From Bacteroidota bacterium (GTDB lineage: Bacteria > Bacteroidota > Bacteroidia > UKL13-3): a DNA stretch of 64,000 nt. Shown one piece after another: positions 1 to 9,600 of this stretch (positions are counted from its first letter, which is position 1; the number at the start of each line of letters is the position of its first letter). The position numbers and the translations under genes are program-made. The stretch spans positions 62,001 through 126,000 of the forward strand of contig JAZKBU010000006.1 of the NCBI GenBank assembly GCA_040388375.1, given 5' to 3'. Below the pieces are notes generated by a model, which had not been told where the DNA came from, did no database searches, and worked only from the letters and a program-made list of their open reading frames with translations.

Positions 1-1652
1 TATTTTTCTTTTATTAAAAATTCGGCTGCACTAATAAAATCGTCAAATACATTTTGTTTTTTGCCTAACATACCTGCTTTGTGCCAGTCTTCGCCATACT
101 CTCCACCGCCACGTAAGCTGGCAATAACATACACGCCACCTTGCTCTAAAAACATAATACGGCTTACACTGAACGATGGTGTTAATGATATATTGAATCC
201 TCCGTAACCATATAACATAGTTGGGTTTGTACCGTCTAGTTTCAAGCCTTTTTTGTGCATAATAAACATAGGTACTTTGGCTCCATCTTTACTGGTATAA
301 AATACTTGTTTGGTTTCAAAATCGTTGGCATTAAACTTCACTTCTGTTTTGCGGAACAATTCTGATTTGCCTGTTTTTAAATCGTACTTATATATTTCGC
401 CCGGGTTGGTAAATGAAGTAAAAGTATAAAAGGTTTCGGTATCATCTTTTTTACCACCAATGCCACTGGCTGTACCTATACCTGGTAAAGCAATTTCTTC
501 TTTGCCTGTTCCATCCGCATTAAAGCGGTATATGCGGGTGCTTGCATCTTTTAAGTAGGTAGCAAATAATTTACCTCCCCAAAGGCTTGCGCCTTCTAAT
601 AAATCAGTACTTTCTGCAATAACAGTTTTCCAGTTTTTCTCATCTGCATTAGCAGGGTCAATTTCTATTAATTGGTATTTAGCAGCGCCTTTATCGGTAG
701 TGGCTAAAATTTTATCGCCTATATTATCAACTACAGCATAGTTATTTTCAAAACCTTTGAAAAGGGTTTTAAATGCTTTTTCATTTTTGCTTAAATCTTT
801 CACCAATATTTCGTTACCGCTTGTTCCTTCGCTTATGTATATAAACATAAAACGTTCGTCTTCGGTAATACCTGCATTGAAATAACGCAACGGATGTTTT
901 TTGTCTTCATATACCAACTCATCGGTACTTTGTGCCGTACCCATTTTGTGGTAATATATTTTCATATGCTCATTGGCATTGCTGAATGCTTTTCCTTTCA
1001 CTGGTTCATCGTAGCGACTATAGAAAAAGCCATTGCCTTTCCAAGTGGCTCCGCTAAACTTAACCCACTCTATTTTATCAGTTAGCTTTTGTTTGCTGGC
1101 CACATCCATTACAAATATTTCGTTCCAGTCGCTACCACTTTGTGCCACACCAACGGCACATAGCTTATGGTCTTTGCTAAAAGTAAAACTAGCTAATGAA
1201 GCTGTTCCGTCTTCGCTTAGCTTATTCGGGTCTAAAAATACTTCCGGCTCACCTGTTAAACCTTTTTGTCGGTATAAAATACTTTGGTTTTGTAAACCTT
1301 CGTTCTTAAAAAAGTAATACCAATCGCCTTCTTTAAACGGGCTTGAGTATTTGGGGTAATCCCAAATTTCTGTCAATCGGTTTTTTATTTGGGTACGGTA
1401 AGGAATTTGTCCTAAGTAATTTTGGGTTACTTTGTTCTCTTCCTTTACCCAATCTATTACATCAGCAGCGGTGTCGTTTTCTAACCAACGGTAAGGGTCG
1501 GCTATAGCGGTTCCGTGGTAATTATCGGTTTGACTATCTGTTTTGGCTTGAGGATAAGGCAACATGGTTAATTTTTTTTGTTCGTGCTTGGGTGCTTGGT
1601 TACAAGCAAAAGTGGCCACAAACGTAAAGGGTAAAATGTATTTTTTTAGCAT
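1..1652 (-). CDS. Prolyl oligopeptidase family serine peptidase, lipoprotein (3' end outside window)
   Basis: Reading the minus strand from the ATG at 1650-1652 gives about 550 open codons running off the left edge, so the C-terminus is missing. The N-terminus MLKKYILPFTFVATFAC is a lipoprotein signal with its lipidation cysteine at residue 17. A DPYRWLEN motif follows, which is diagnostic of the S9A family, then the seven-bladed propeller region. The last visible part, near 60-240, reads YGYGGFN, LRGGGEYGEDWHKAG and KKQNVFDDFISAAEFL, the start of the alpha/beta-hydrolase domain. The catalytic serine, aspartate and histidine would lie beyond base 1. The family cleaves short peptides after proline; the lipobox suggests a periplasmic or membrane-anchored enzyme. 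The promoter and start of this gene are copied at 3118-3158. Confidence 0.93.
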   Translation of the reverse strand, partial: MLKKYILPFTFVATFACNQAPKHEQKKLTMLPYPQAKTDSQTDNYHGTAIADPYRWLENDTAADVIDWVKEENKVTQNYLGQIPYRTQIKNRLTEIWDYPKYSSPFKEGDWYYFFKNEGLQNQSILYRQKGLTGEPEVFLDPNKLSEDGTASLASFTFSKDHKLCAVGVAQSGSDWNEIFVMDVASKQKLTDKIEWVKFSGATWKGNGFFYSRYDEPVKGKAFSNANEHMKIYYHKMGTAQSTDELVYEDKKHPLRYFNAGITEDERFMFIYISEGTSGNEILVKDLSKNEKAFKTLFKGFENNYAVVDNIGDKILATTDKGAAKYQLIEIDPANADEKNWKTVIAESTDLLEGASLWGGKLFATYLKDASTRIYRFNADGTGKEEIALPGIGTASGIGGKKDDTETFYTFTSFTNPGEIYKYDLKTGKSELFRKTEVKFNANDFETKQVFYTSKDGAKVPMFIMHKKGLKLDGTNPTMLYGYGGFNISLTPSFSVSRIMFLEQGGVYVIASLRGGGEYGEDWHKAGMLGKKQNVFDDFISAAEFLIKEK

Positions 1653-1690
1653 ACGTTAATAAATTATAAAAACAACATTAGGGTATTTTT
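1650..1690 (-). repeat. Direct repeat, left copy (oligopeptidase start codon and upstream region)
   Basis: The 41 bases from the oligopeptidase ATG upstream match 3118-3158 at 39 of 41 positions. The similarity continues more weakly into the coding part (MLKKYILPFTF against MIKKIHHTLYFTL). The two copies flank the 318-residue gene. Confidence 0.85.
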
Positions 1691-1806
1691 ACATGCCGTT
1701 TTTTATTTTTTGATAAATGGATTGGGGGGGTATGAATGGTTGATAAGGTTGAATTGTTATATTGTTCTTTACCTCCGTGCTATTGCTTCTACTAACAACA
1801 GGTTCT

Positions 1807-1841
1807 AGTCCCATAGCTTCCAATAACTATCGGGAAGGACT
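1807..1841. repeat. Degenerate palindromic REP-like element
   Basis: The outer arms agtcc and ggact pair. The inner parts catagct and aactatcggga resemble the arms of the better preserved cgatagctatcgg palindrome at 57040-57071. It looks like a decayed copy of the same kind of element. The match is short and could be chance. Confidence 0.35.
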
Positions 1842-1877
1842 TGGCCCAAACTAATGTGTTGTTTACATTTATTCAGT

Positions 1878-1952
1878 AAAAAAAGAGTGTTTTCCTATTT
1901 AAAAAAGAGTGTTTCCCCCTGCTAAAAAAGGGTATTTCTACTCTTGTATTTG
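1878..1952 (+). promoter_or_regulatory. Triple direct-repeat array next to a -7-like element
   Basis: Three A-tract units, AAAAAAGAGTGTTTT, AAAAAAGAGTGTTTCC and AAAAAAGGGTATTTCT, have their G cores at 1885, 1907 and 1930, so spacing is 22 and 23 bp, about two helical turns. The last unit ends a few bases before TGTATTTG (1945-1952), one mismatch from the Bacteroidota -7 consensus TAnnTTTG. Tandem sites on one helix face reaching to the promoter are typical of activator binding, for example by response regulators. That reading is inference. The array would control the gene at 2056 with a leader near 100 bases. Confidence 0.5.
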
Positions 1953-2055
1953 CCAAACATATCATGGAGTATTGTATTGACAATTGCAACAAATGCAGTG
2001 TACCTACTCAAATAAACAAACCTTTCCTTTTAAACACTAATTATTCATTTCTAAT

Positions 2056-3012
2056 ATGGCAACCATACAATTTGATTTACCCGTTTTAAATCCATTCAAT
2101 CATGGCCCTTTAAGTATAGGGCACTATACCGTACCTGTTTCCTTAGAACTAACTGCAGGCGAAAATTCATTTACCAGCGCTCCCATCGAAATTGGTAACT
2201 TTTTTCATTATAAGGTATTTGCCCACTTATCCATTCCTTATAGCTACGATCCGGCAACGCAGTATATTACCATTCCAGGACCTGATGATTTCAGCAACAA
2301 ACAAATAGCCATTCATACCAGCCTTAATGGGCATCCTGACATATTCAGTCATTATATTCTGAACAGTTCCGCAGCCCCCTCTGCACCCTCCAATGTATGG
2401 AACGATTATACCGACAATACGCCTATAGTAACGCAAGTTATTCAAACAGCTATCAGGCAAACAATCCATACACTTGTTGAGCAACTTTTGGAGGCAGGTA
2501 TACAAGGGGTTATTCAAACCGGCCGTGCTCCTGTTGTAACCCCAGATAATTACCAGGATTTTAAAGCCATGTTTAAACCTGAAAAAGCGGATGTAACAGA
2601 ACCTTCACTGGATGACATTATTGAAGTACAATCAACTGTTGGCTCCACCTACGGAGGAACCATTACATGGGCTATAGACTATGCATTTGCGAATGTTATA
2701 GGCTCTACCTACGACCCGAGGCCGAATGGCTATAACTCATGGATCCAGCTTTGGTGTATAACCTGCAATAACGAATATTACCCAACGTCCTGTACTTCTT
2801 TAGACTATTCAAATGGTGTTCCACCTTTCGATTGCAATATAACAGATTTTGTTGGCGGCCATGTTATTCCGGGAACAACAGCTGAGAAACCTGTTGTTGG
2901 CAGCACCGTTTATATTTACCCTATTTGTAAGCGGCACAATGGTAAAGATGCTATCTATATGTCTATTCGTTCTTATCAAGTAGGTGTTGTGCTTAATAAT
3001 TACTTTCAATAA
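2056..3012 (+). CDS. Hypothetical protein with a Cys/His treble-clef-like C-terminus
   Basis: I do not recognise this 318-residue protein. It starts at ATG (MATIQFDLPVLNP) and has no signal peptide or membrane segment. The N-terminal ~110 residues look beta-rich; a helical stretch follows (VTQVIQTAIRQTIHTLVEQL, about residues 124-145). The C-terminal ~90 residues hold WCITCNN, further cysteines, GGHVIPG and YPICKRHNGKD. The order CxxC, GGHV, PxCxxHN resembles the metal-binding layout of HNH or treble-clef domains, so a zinc-binding or nuclease-like role is possible but unproven. No partner gene is adjacent. The gene sits between two copies of the oligopeptidase 5' region and is preceded by a three-unit direct-repeat array. 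Confidence 0.75.
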   Translation: MATIQFDLPVLNPFNHGPLSIGHYTVPVSLELTAGENSFTSAPIEIGNFFHYKVFAHLSIPYSYDPATQYITIPGPDDFSNKQIAIHTSLNGHPDIFSHYILNSSAAPSAPSNVWNDYTDNTPIVTQVIQTAIRQTIHTLVEQLLEAGIQGVIQTGRAPVVTPDNYQDFKAMFKPEKADVTEPSLDDIIEVQSTVGSTYGGTITWAIDYAFANVIGSTYDPRPNGYNSWIQLWCITCNNEYYPTSCTSLDYSNGVPPFDCNITDFVGGHVIPGTTAEKPVVGSTVYIYPICKRHNGKDAIYMSIRSYQVGVVLNNYFQ

Positions 3013-3027
3013 TATTTTATTATTCGC

Positions 3028-3120
3028 TTAATAGGAGGCATCCTTGGCTAATTCCAACTCAAACGTTTACCCGTTATAATTCAACGTAAAGTAAAGGGTA
3101 TGATGTATTTTCTTTATCAT
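3028..3120 (-). pseudogene. Chimeric gene remnant: oligopeptidase-like start joined to a histidine-phosphatase-like end
   Basis: From the ATG at 3118-3120 the minus strand reads MIKKIHHTLYFTLNYNG, a TAA stop at 3067-3069, then in the same frame TFELELAKDASY and a stop at 3028-3030. The start resembles the oligopeptidase N-terminus, and the upstream 38 bases are nearly identical to that promoter. The rest resembles the C-terminus of the histidine phosphatase at 15220 (LHYDGQNFSLELANDVSHL), at protein level and as roughly three-quarters identical DNA over about 45 bases. It looks like a deletion scar fusing two duplicated gene ends, not a functional gene. Confidence 0.55.
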
Positions 3121-3158
3121 ACGCTAATAAATTATAAAAATAACATTAGGGTATTTTT
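3118..3158 (-). repeat. Direct repeat, right copy of the oligopeptidase promoter region
   Basis: It matches 1650-1690 at 39 of 41 positions, including the ATG and the AT-rich upstream region. It is in the same orientation as the left copy. Confidence 0.85.
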
Positions 3159-3232
3159 TTGCTTGAAAAGGCTATTTTTATAATTGGTTTTATACAAAAA
3201 AGACTGTCCAAATCCTCACCAATGGGTGAATA

Positions 3233-3445
3233 TCATTGACTATTATTTTCTGCCCAAAGTATATACTCGGTTACACTTTTAATTTCGTTTTCCAGTATTA
3301 CATTTTTTGAAAGACTTATTCAACGTAATCGTTCTATTTGTTTCGTGTTTAAGACCTCTCCAATACCGTAATCACCATCTTCGTTTTTATCATTTCTATA
3401 ATGATATCTAATTTTAATTGGCCGTTTTCGTTCTGGATACACCAT
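3233..3445 (-). pseudogene. Small hypothetical gene interrupted by an in-frame TGA
   Basis: The minus strand from ATG 3443-3445 reads MVYPERKRPIKIRYHYRND and on to IERLR (41 codons), then TGA at 3320-3322. The same frame continues for 28 codons (ISLSKNVILENEIKSVTEY to AENNSQ) to a second TGA at 3233-3235. Composition on both sides of the stop looks coding-like (charged, Lys/Glu/Asn rich). I do not recognise the protein. It may be a decayed ~70-residue gene, a 41-residue protein, or chance. Confidence 0.35.
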
Positions 3446-3694
3446 TTGTTAAAAATAGTTGGGCATTTAAAATTGATTTTGAATATATCTTATCGATTTA
3501 ATCTTTTTAAAATACTTATTTACAGCACTTTAAATACATTAAAACATCTTCATTAGTAATTTAACATTCAAAAAACTATTTCTGTAAAACTGATTTTAAT
3601 TATACACCTTATGGAAAGAACAACTACTAAAATTATTATTAAAAATTTTTGTACCTCTTTTAAATTCAAAGAGTTAATAATTGGCCACCAACCA
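3446..3694. other. AT-rich upstream region of the giant T9SS gene
   Basis: This stretch is very AT-rich. I see no clear promoter match, hairpin or gene in it. It includes an in-frame upstream ATG at 3611 that would extend the next protein by 28 residues but is judged not to be the start. Confidence 0.4.
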
Positions 3695-6600
3695 ATGACT
3701 CTTATAAAGAGTGTAAACTCCTCCTTTCAGCGTAGACAGAAAACAAATGTGTTGCTCCTTATTTTATTTTTCTTAATACAAATAATAAGTAATGCCCAAA
3801 CTGCTGTAACTATACCACCCCTTTATAATTTAAATGCGGGTGGTGCGGATAATGCTTTTCCATTAAATAGTGCTACTTCCAATCAAGTACAATGGGTGTT
3901 TGCGCCCGGAGCTTTCAATACAAATGGAACAACTGGTACTCCTGCCGGATCAGGATCCATTACAAAAATTTATTTTTTACTTGGAGGCACCACCAATAAT
4001 GCAACCGTTTACAGTAATTTCACCTTGAAATTAGCACAAAATGTGGGAACAATAACGGCATGGCCTTCCATTGCTTTTAACCCAGGTATGACCACTGTTT
4101 TTAGTGCTCCCTCTTTTACAATAACGGGTGCCGCTGCTGGAGCCTGGATTATGGTTCCCCTTACCACCCCATTCAGATACGATCCAACCTTATCATTGGT
4201 ATTTGAAATGAGCGTTACTGCGGGAACTGGCAACCAAACACGACAAACAACTATAACGGGTAATTCGCGGGTATTTGGCCCTTCAGGTGGTGCCGCCACC
4301 GGTTCAGCTACTGGAATGCTAAACTTTGGAATTGAGGTAGTAAACCTAGCACCCAATGATGCTGGAGTTATAGGATTTGATGAACCCACGGCTCCAACTG
4401 TGGGATTTAATACAATTATTGCTCGGGTAAAAAACTTTGGAAACAATGTAATTAATACGGTAGATGTAAACTGGTCAGTTGATGGGGTATTGCAAACACC
4501 TGTTACTTATAATACCGCACCAATAGACACTGTAAATGGCACTGGCAGTACCACTGCCGCAGTAACCTTGGGTACTTCTCCATTTACAGCCAATACACTG
4601 CACCGCTTTAAAGCTTGGACCAGTATGCCTAATAGTGTTGCAGATACGGTACTTTCAAATGATACTAATGCAAGAATATTTAGAACCCCGGCTTTATCAG
4701 GCTCCTTTACAGTTGGTACTACTGGTGATTTTGTAAGCATTACAGAGGCCATTTCTGTGCTGAATGATATTGGAGTAAACGGTCCTACCACTTTTCAATT
4801 AATAGATACGCTTTACAATGTTGCCAAAGGCGAAGTGTTCCCATTAACTTTTTCTAATGTTACAGGTAATTCAGCTGTTAATACCATTACCTTTAAACCC
4901 GCTTTTGGCAATAATGCGGTTATAGTAAGCAATACTGGTAACATCATTAATTTTTCTGGCAGTAGAAACATTATTTTAGATGGTAGAGATTCCTCTAACA
5001 ACAACAATAGAAACCTAAGTATAATAAACACGTCTTTAACAGGCACTTTAGTTGCCCTGCAAAATGATGCTATTAGCAATACCATAAGAAACATCAATTT
5101 ACGCAGTGCAAACACTTCTACAACAGCAGGTAGTATAAATATTTTAGCTTCAACTGGTTTTATAGGAAATGATAGCAATAGAATTGTAAACAACTATTTT
5201 GGCCGTTCTACCGCTGGTAATTATGCAATTGGTATTCTTTCGCAAGGCACATCAGCCATTGTACAAAATAACACCAATACCATTAGTGGCAATGAGTTCA
5301 ATAGCTTTTCGTTTAATGGTATTCTGGTAAATGGAACCAATACAGGAAATGGTTCTTTTTGGAATATAAGCAATAATAGTTTTTATGATACTGCCACCAC
5401 TACCGTGCAAACAACCACCTGGAATGCCATTAACTTTATTCCAGGTACAACCAGTGGCTCTGTAAGCAATACTATAAACAATAATTTTATTGGCGGTTCC
5501 GCTGCCAATACCGGAGGCTTGGCATTTAACAATAACTCCGCCATAACCCGTGTAGCATTGCAGGTAACCACCACTTTAGGTGGGGCAAACACAATTTATG
5601 GCAATGTTATCCGCAATTGGTATTTGCCCAATACTATCAATACCTTGTCATTTACAGGCATACAATTATCTGGCGGAGTAGCCAATATTGATAGCAATAC
5701 TGTTGATTCTTTCCTATCTTTTAACAACGCTGCTTTAATTGGTATCAATGCAACACCAACTGCCAATTACAGCATAACCCGAAACCAAATTAAAACATTA
5801 TCAGTGTATAATGTTTTAACTACTGCTGCTATTAGAGGAATTACCCTGAGTGGTGGGCAAGTTGTAAATGTAAGTAATAATACTATTAAAGGCTTTAGAA
5901 CAAATGCTAATAATACAGGTACCACTACTGCTGCTTCTATTGTTGGCATAGGCTCTTCGGCTTCAAGTAATACGGTTACAATAGCCAATAACAATATAGG
6001 CACACCAAGCGAACCTTTGAGAAACAACCACAACAGCGTAAGTAGCTGCCTTTTAGTAGGCATTGTGGCTACCGCTGGTACCAATACAATAGAAAACAAT
6101 ACCATTGATGGCATACATTTAGATAGTTTGGCTACCACCTCAGTGGGAACTACAAGTAGTGCTGCAATCAATGGTATTTTAAATTCATCAAGCTTACCCG
6201 GCCAAATTATTAGAAACAATATAGTAAAACATTTATACCAACGCTCGGCACAAGCAGCACAAACTACCCAAATAAATGGAATTTGTTATGTAAGTAGCGG
6301 TTTTACTACTATTACCAATAATACAGTTTATGGTTTATTTACCCGTTCAACCAATACAAATACAAGCACTTCTTGTGCTTTAAATGGTATTAATTTTGGC
6401 TCATCAGGTCAGGCTTTAATTACCAATAACTATATTGATTCTTTGGCCATTTCTCCGGTAACCCCAACTACTACTCAAGTGAATGGTATAATTGTTTCTG
6501 GAACAAGTGGTAACAGGGTTGCGAACAATACCATTAAAACCTTATACAATGCATTTACAACAACTAACCCGGGTATAATTGGTATTCAATATGTTGCTAG

Positions 6601-9600
6601 TGCATTAAATAACGAATGTGAAGGCAATACTATTTCCGGATTAGTAAATACACATACCAGTACTACTGGTGCCGTGCAAGGTATCCGTTACCTTTCATCT
6701 ACTACACTATTGGGGAATAACTCTTTCTGTAATAATAATTTTGTGCATAGTTTTAGCAGCAGAAGTACAACGGCTACGGTATTAACAGGTATTGAAGTAG
6801 TGGCAAATAGTTTTGCCAGTTTTAGTAATAACCTAATCCGTTTAGGTATTGACACTACTGGCAATCCATTTACAGGACCATTTACCATCAATGGTATTAA
6901 CAATACGGTATCAACTGCTACTTTTACCAATAGATTTTACCACAATACTGTATATATAGGAGGTACACCACTAACAGGCACCTCTGCTACAGCAGCTTTC
7001 CGTTCTAGTTTTGGCTCATTAGCTGCCCAAGATATAAGGAATAATATTTTTGTAAATTTGGTACAAAATACGGGAGGAACCGGAAGTAACTATGCAATTA
7101 ATATTGGAAGTGCACCAGTTACTGTACAAAGTATTATTAATTACAACATATTATGGGCTGGAACTGGTTTAACAAATAACTTTATTGGTGGAGGCCCAGG
7201 CAATGCTACAAGCATGTTAGGTACTGCCGGTTGGAGACGATTAGCGGGCATTGACTTAAACAGCGTGCAAGCTAACCCTGGTTTAATTGCACCAAATGTA
7301 GCATCAGGAAGCATAAATTTACGTCCTGCCACCAATAATGTAGGTGAAGGTGTGGGTGATAACGCTTTAACATTAGCCATCAATACTGATTTTGGAAACA
7401 ATAATAGAATAACAAATACACCTGTAGATATTGGTGCATGGTCATCGGCCACCAATACACTAAGTGCAGATTCTATTGCTCCTCTAATTAGTTATACTTC
7501 TCTTACCAATACTCCAAGTATAGTAAACAGAACTTTTACGGCCACTATAGTAGAAGTGGGCTCTGGTATAGAAGCAGGCACTTTTAGCCCTAAGGTGTAT
7601 TTTAACAAAAACAATGGTACCTTTTTCTCTACCAGTGGAGCATTAGCCAGCGGAAATTATAGAAACGGAAACTGGACATTTACCATTGATTACTCATTAT
7701 TAGGTGGTGTAATACCAACTGACGTAATTCGTTACTATGTAATTGCACAAGATAGTACGGGCAATTATGCTTCGCTTCCGGCTTATGCGGTAGCTGCTAA
7801 TACCAACACTGTAACCAATGCTCCAGCTACGCCAAACCAATATATTATATCCAACCCTATACCACTTACGGTAACGGTAGGCGCTACCGGAAATTATACT
7901 TCATTAACCGGTGCATCAGGTTTATTTAATGCCATTAACAACAGTTTATTGCAAGGCAACACTACCGTACTATTACAAGGAGGAACTACCATAACCGAAT
8001 TGGGTTCTGTTGGCTTAAACCAATGGCTTGAAATTAATGCAGGGGTAATAGGTAATTTTGGTTATACGCTTACCATTCGCCCATTAAACAATACGCAAGT
8101 ATTAATGACAGGAGCTGTAACCACTGCTGATGGAATGATAAGACTAAACGGGGCAGATAGAGTTCGTTTTGTAGGTTTCTCTACCACCGGAACCCCAACT
8201 GACACTAATCTTTTAATTAGAAATACCGCTACTTCCCAACCCGTATTAACCATGCTGAATGATGCATCGGACAACACTATTACCAATGTAATTTTTGAAA
8301 CCAACAATACCAGTACAGGAGTAATCAATGGTGGGGCAGTAAGAATAAGCTCAACTTCCCTCATTACCGGAAACGATAATATTGAAATTAGAAATTGTCA
8401 TTTTAGAAGATTTGCCAGCGGCTTAATCCCTACTATATTGTTTGCCGCGTCTGGCACTACCGGTGTAAATAGAGAAAATGAAAACCTGCTCATTGAAAAT
8501 AGTTATTTTTATGGCTTTAACACCAGTGCCATTTCTATTGGTTCTGGTACAGGAAATAATTATAGAATAAAGAATAATGTATTCTTTCAGGATACAGCAA
8601 GTATTCATACTACTTCGCCATTGGTTATTAACTTTATACCTGGTAATCTTTCAAACAATGATACCATAAGTGGTAACTTAATAGCTGGTAATAATTTTGG
8701 TGGAACTGGCGAATGGTTTGGCCCCGCTGCTACTAGTTTTACCTTTATAGGAATAAATGTTACAGCAGGCGCTATTACAGGTACCTTTATTGATAACAAC
8801 CGTATAGCCAATATAAACTTTACCAATACCGCAACAAATAACTTTACCGGCATTATAGTAAACAATGGCGGTGGAGTAGCTACTATTACTAATAATTATA
8901 TAGGCGATACTTTACTTACGGACAATATAAAACATGCTGGCAACGGAAGTACGCTTGCCATTAGTTGTCAAACAGGTTCTAATAGTATTATAAACAATAA
9001 TATAATTGCCAACATAACCAATACAAGCAATATAGCCGCTAATACCACGGTAGTAGTAAATGGCATACGTGCTTGGAATCAAACTGCAATACTCCAAATT
9101 AATAATAACCGCATTATTAATTTAAGGGACTCTTCGCTCAATGTAGGTAGCAATACAGCAGCCCCTGTAATGGGTATAAATATAAGCAGCGGTACTACCA
9201 GTATTCAGGTAAATAATAATTTTATTAGTGGATTGACCAATTTATCAAGAACGGTATCTACATCATCTCAGGTATTGGGTATTTTTAATGCAACAGGTTT
9301 ACCAAGCATTACCAACAATGTGGTTGAAAACTTAAACGCATTCTCTACCAATACCGGTACCACTACTACTGCTACTTTAATTGGTATATGGAGTTCGTCT
9401 TCTAGTCCCGGACAAACTATATCGAACAATACGGTAAGGTATTTAACTTATAACAATCCGGCCCCTACAAACGCACAGGTAATAGGCATTATGCAATCGT
9501 CAGGAAGTGGGCATACTATTAACAATAACTTGGTACATAATATCCTGTCAAATAGTGTATCAACCGGTACTACCGTTTCGTCCGCTATTATAGGCATTAT

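Larger units (their letters stand above)
1653..2055. other. Intergenic region between divergent genes
   Basis: This 403-base gap separates the oligopeptidase (minus) from the 318-residue protein (plus). It holds the duplicated promoter segment at 1650-1690, a run of seven G at 1724-1730, a decayed palindrome at 1807-1841 and the direct-repeat array at 1878-1940. No convincing gene is seen; a 41-codon ORF at 1964-2089 overlaps the next gene out of frame and is probably chance. Confidence 0.6.

Noticed and set aside
1878-1940. Possible CRISPR array
   Set aside because: Units are about 15 bases with 7-8 base spacers at 22-23 bp spacing, far too short for repeats and spacers, and no cas genes are present.
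1964-2089. 41-codon Cys-rich ORF (MEYCIDNCNKCSVPTQ) upstream of the 318-residue gene
   Set aside because: It overlaps the next gene out of frame, has no recognisable homology, and its C-terminus is just the shifted reading of that gene's start.
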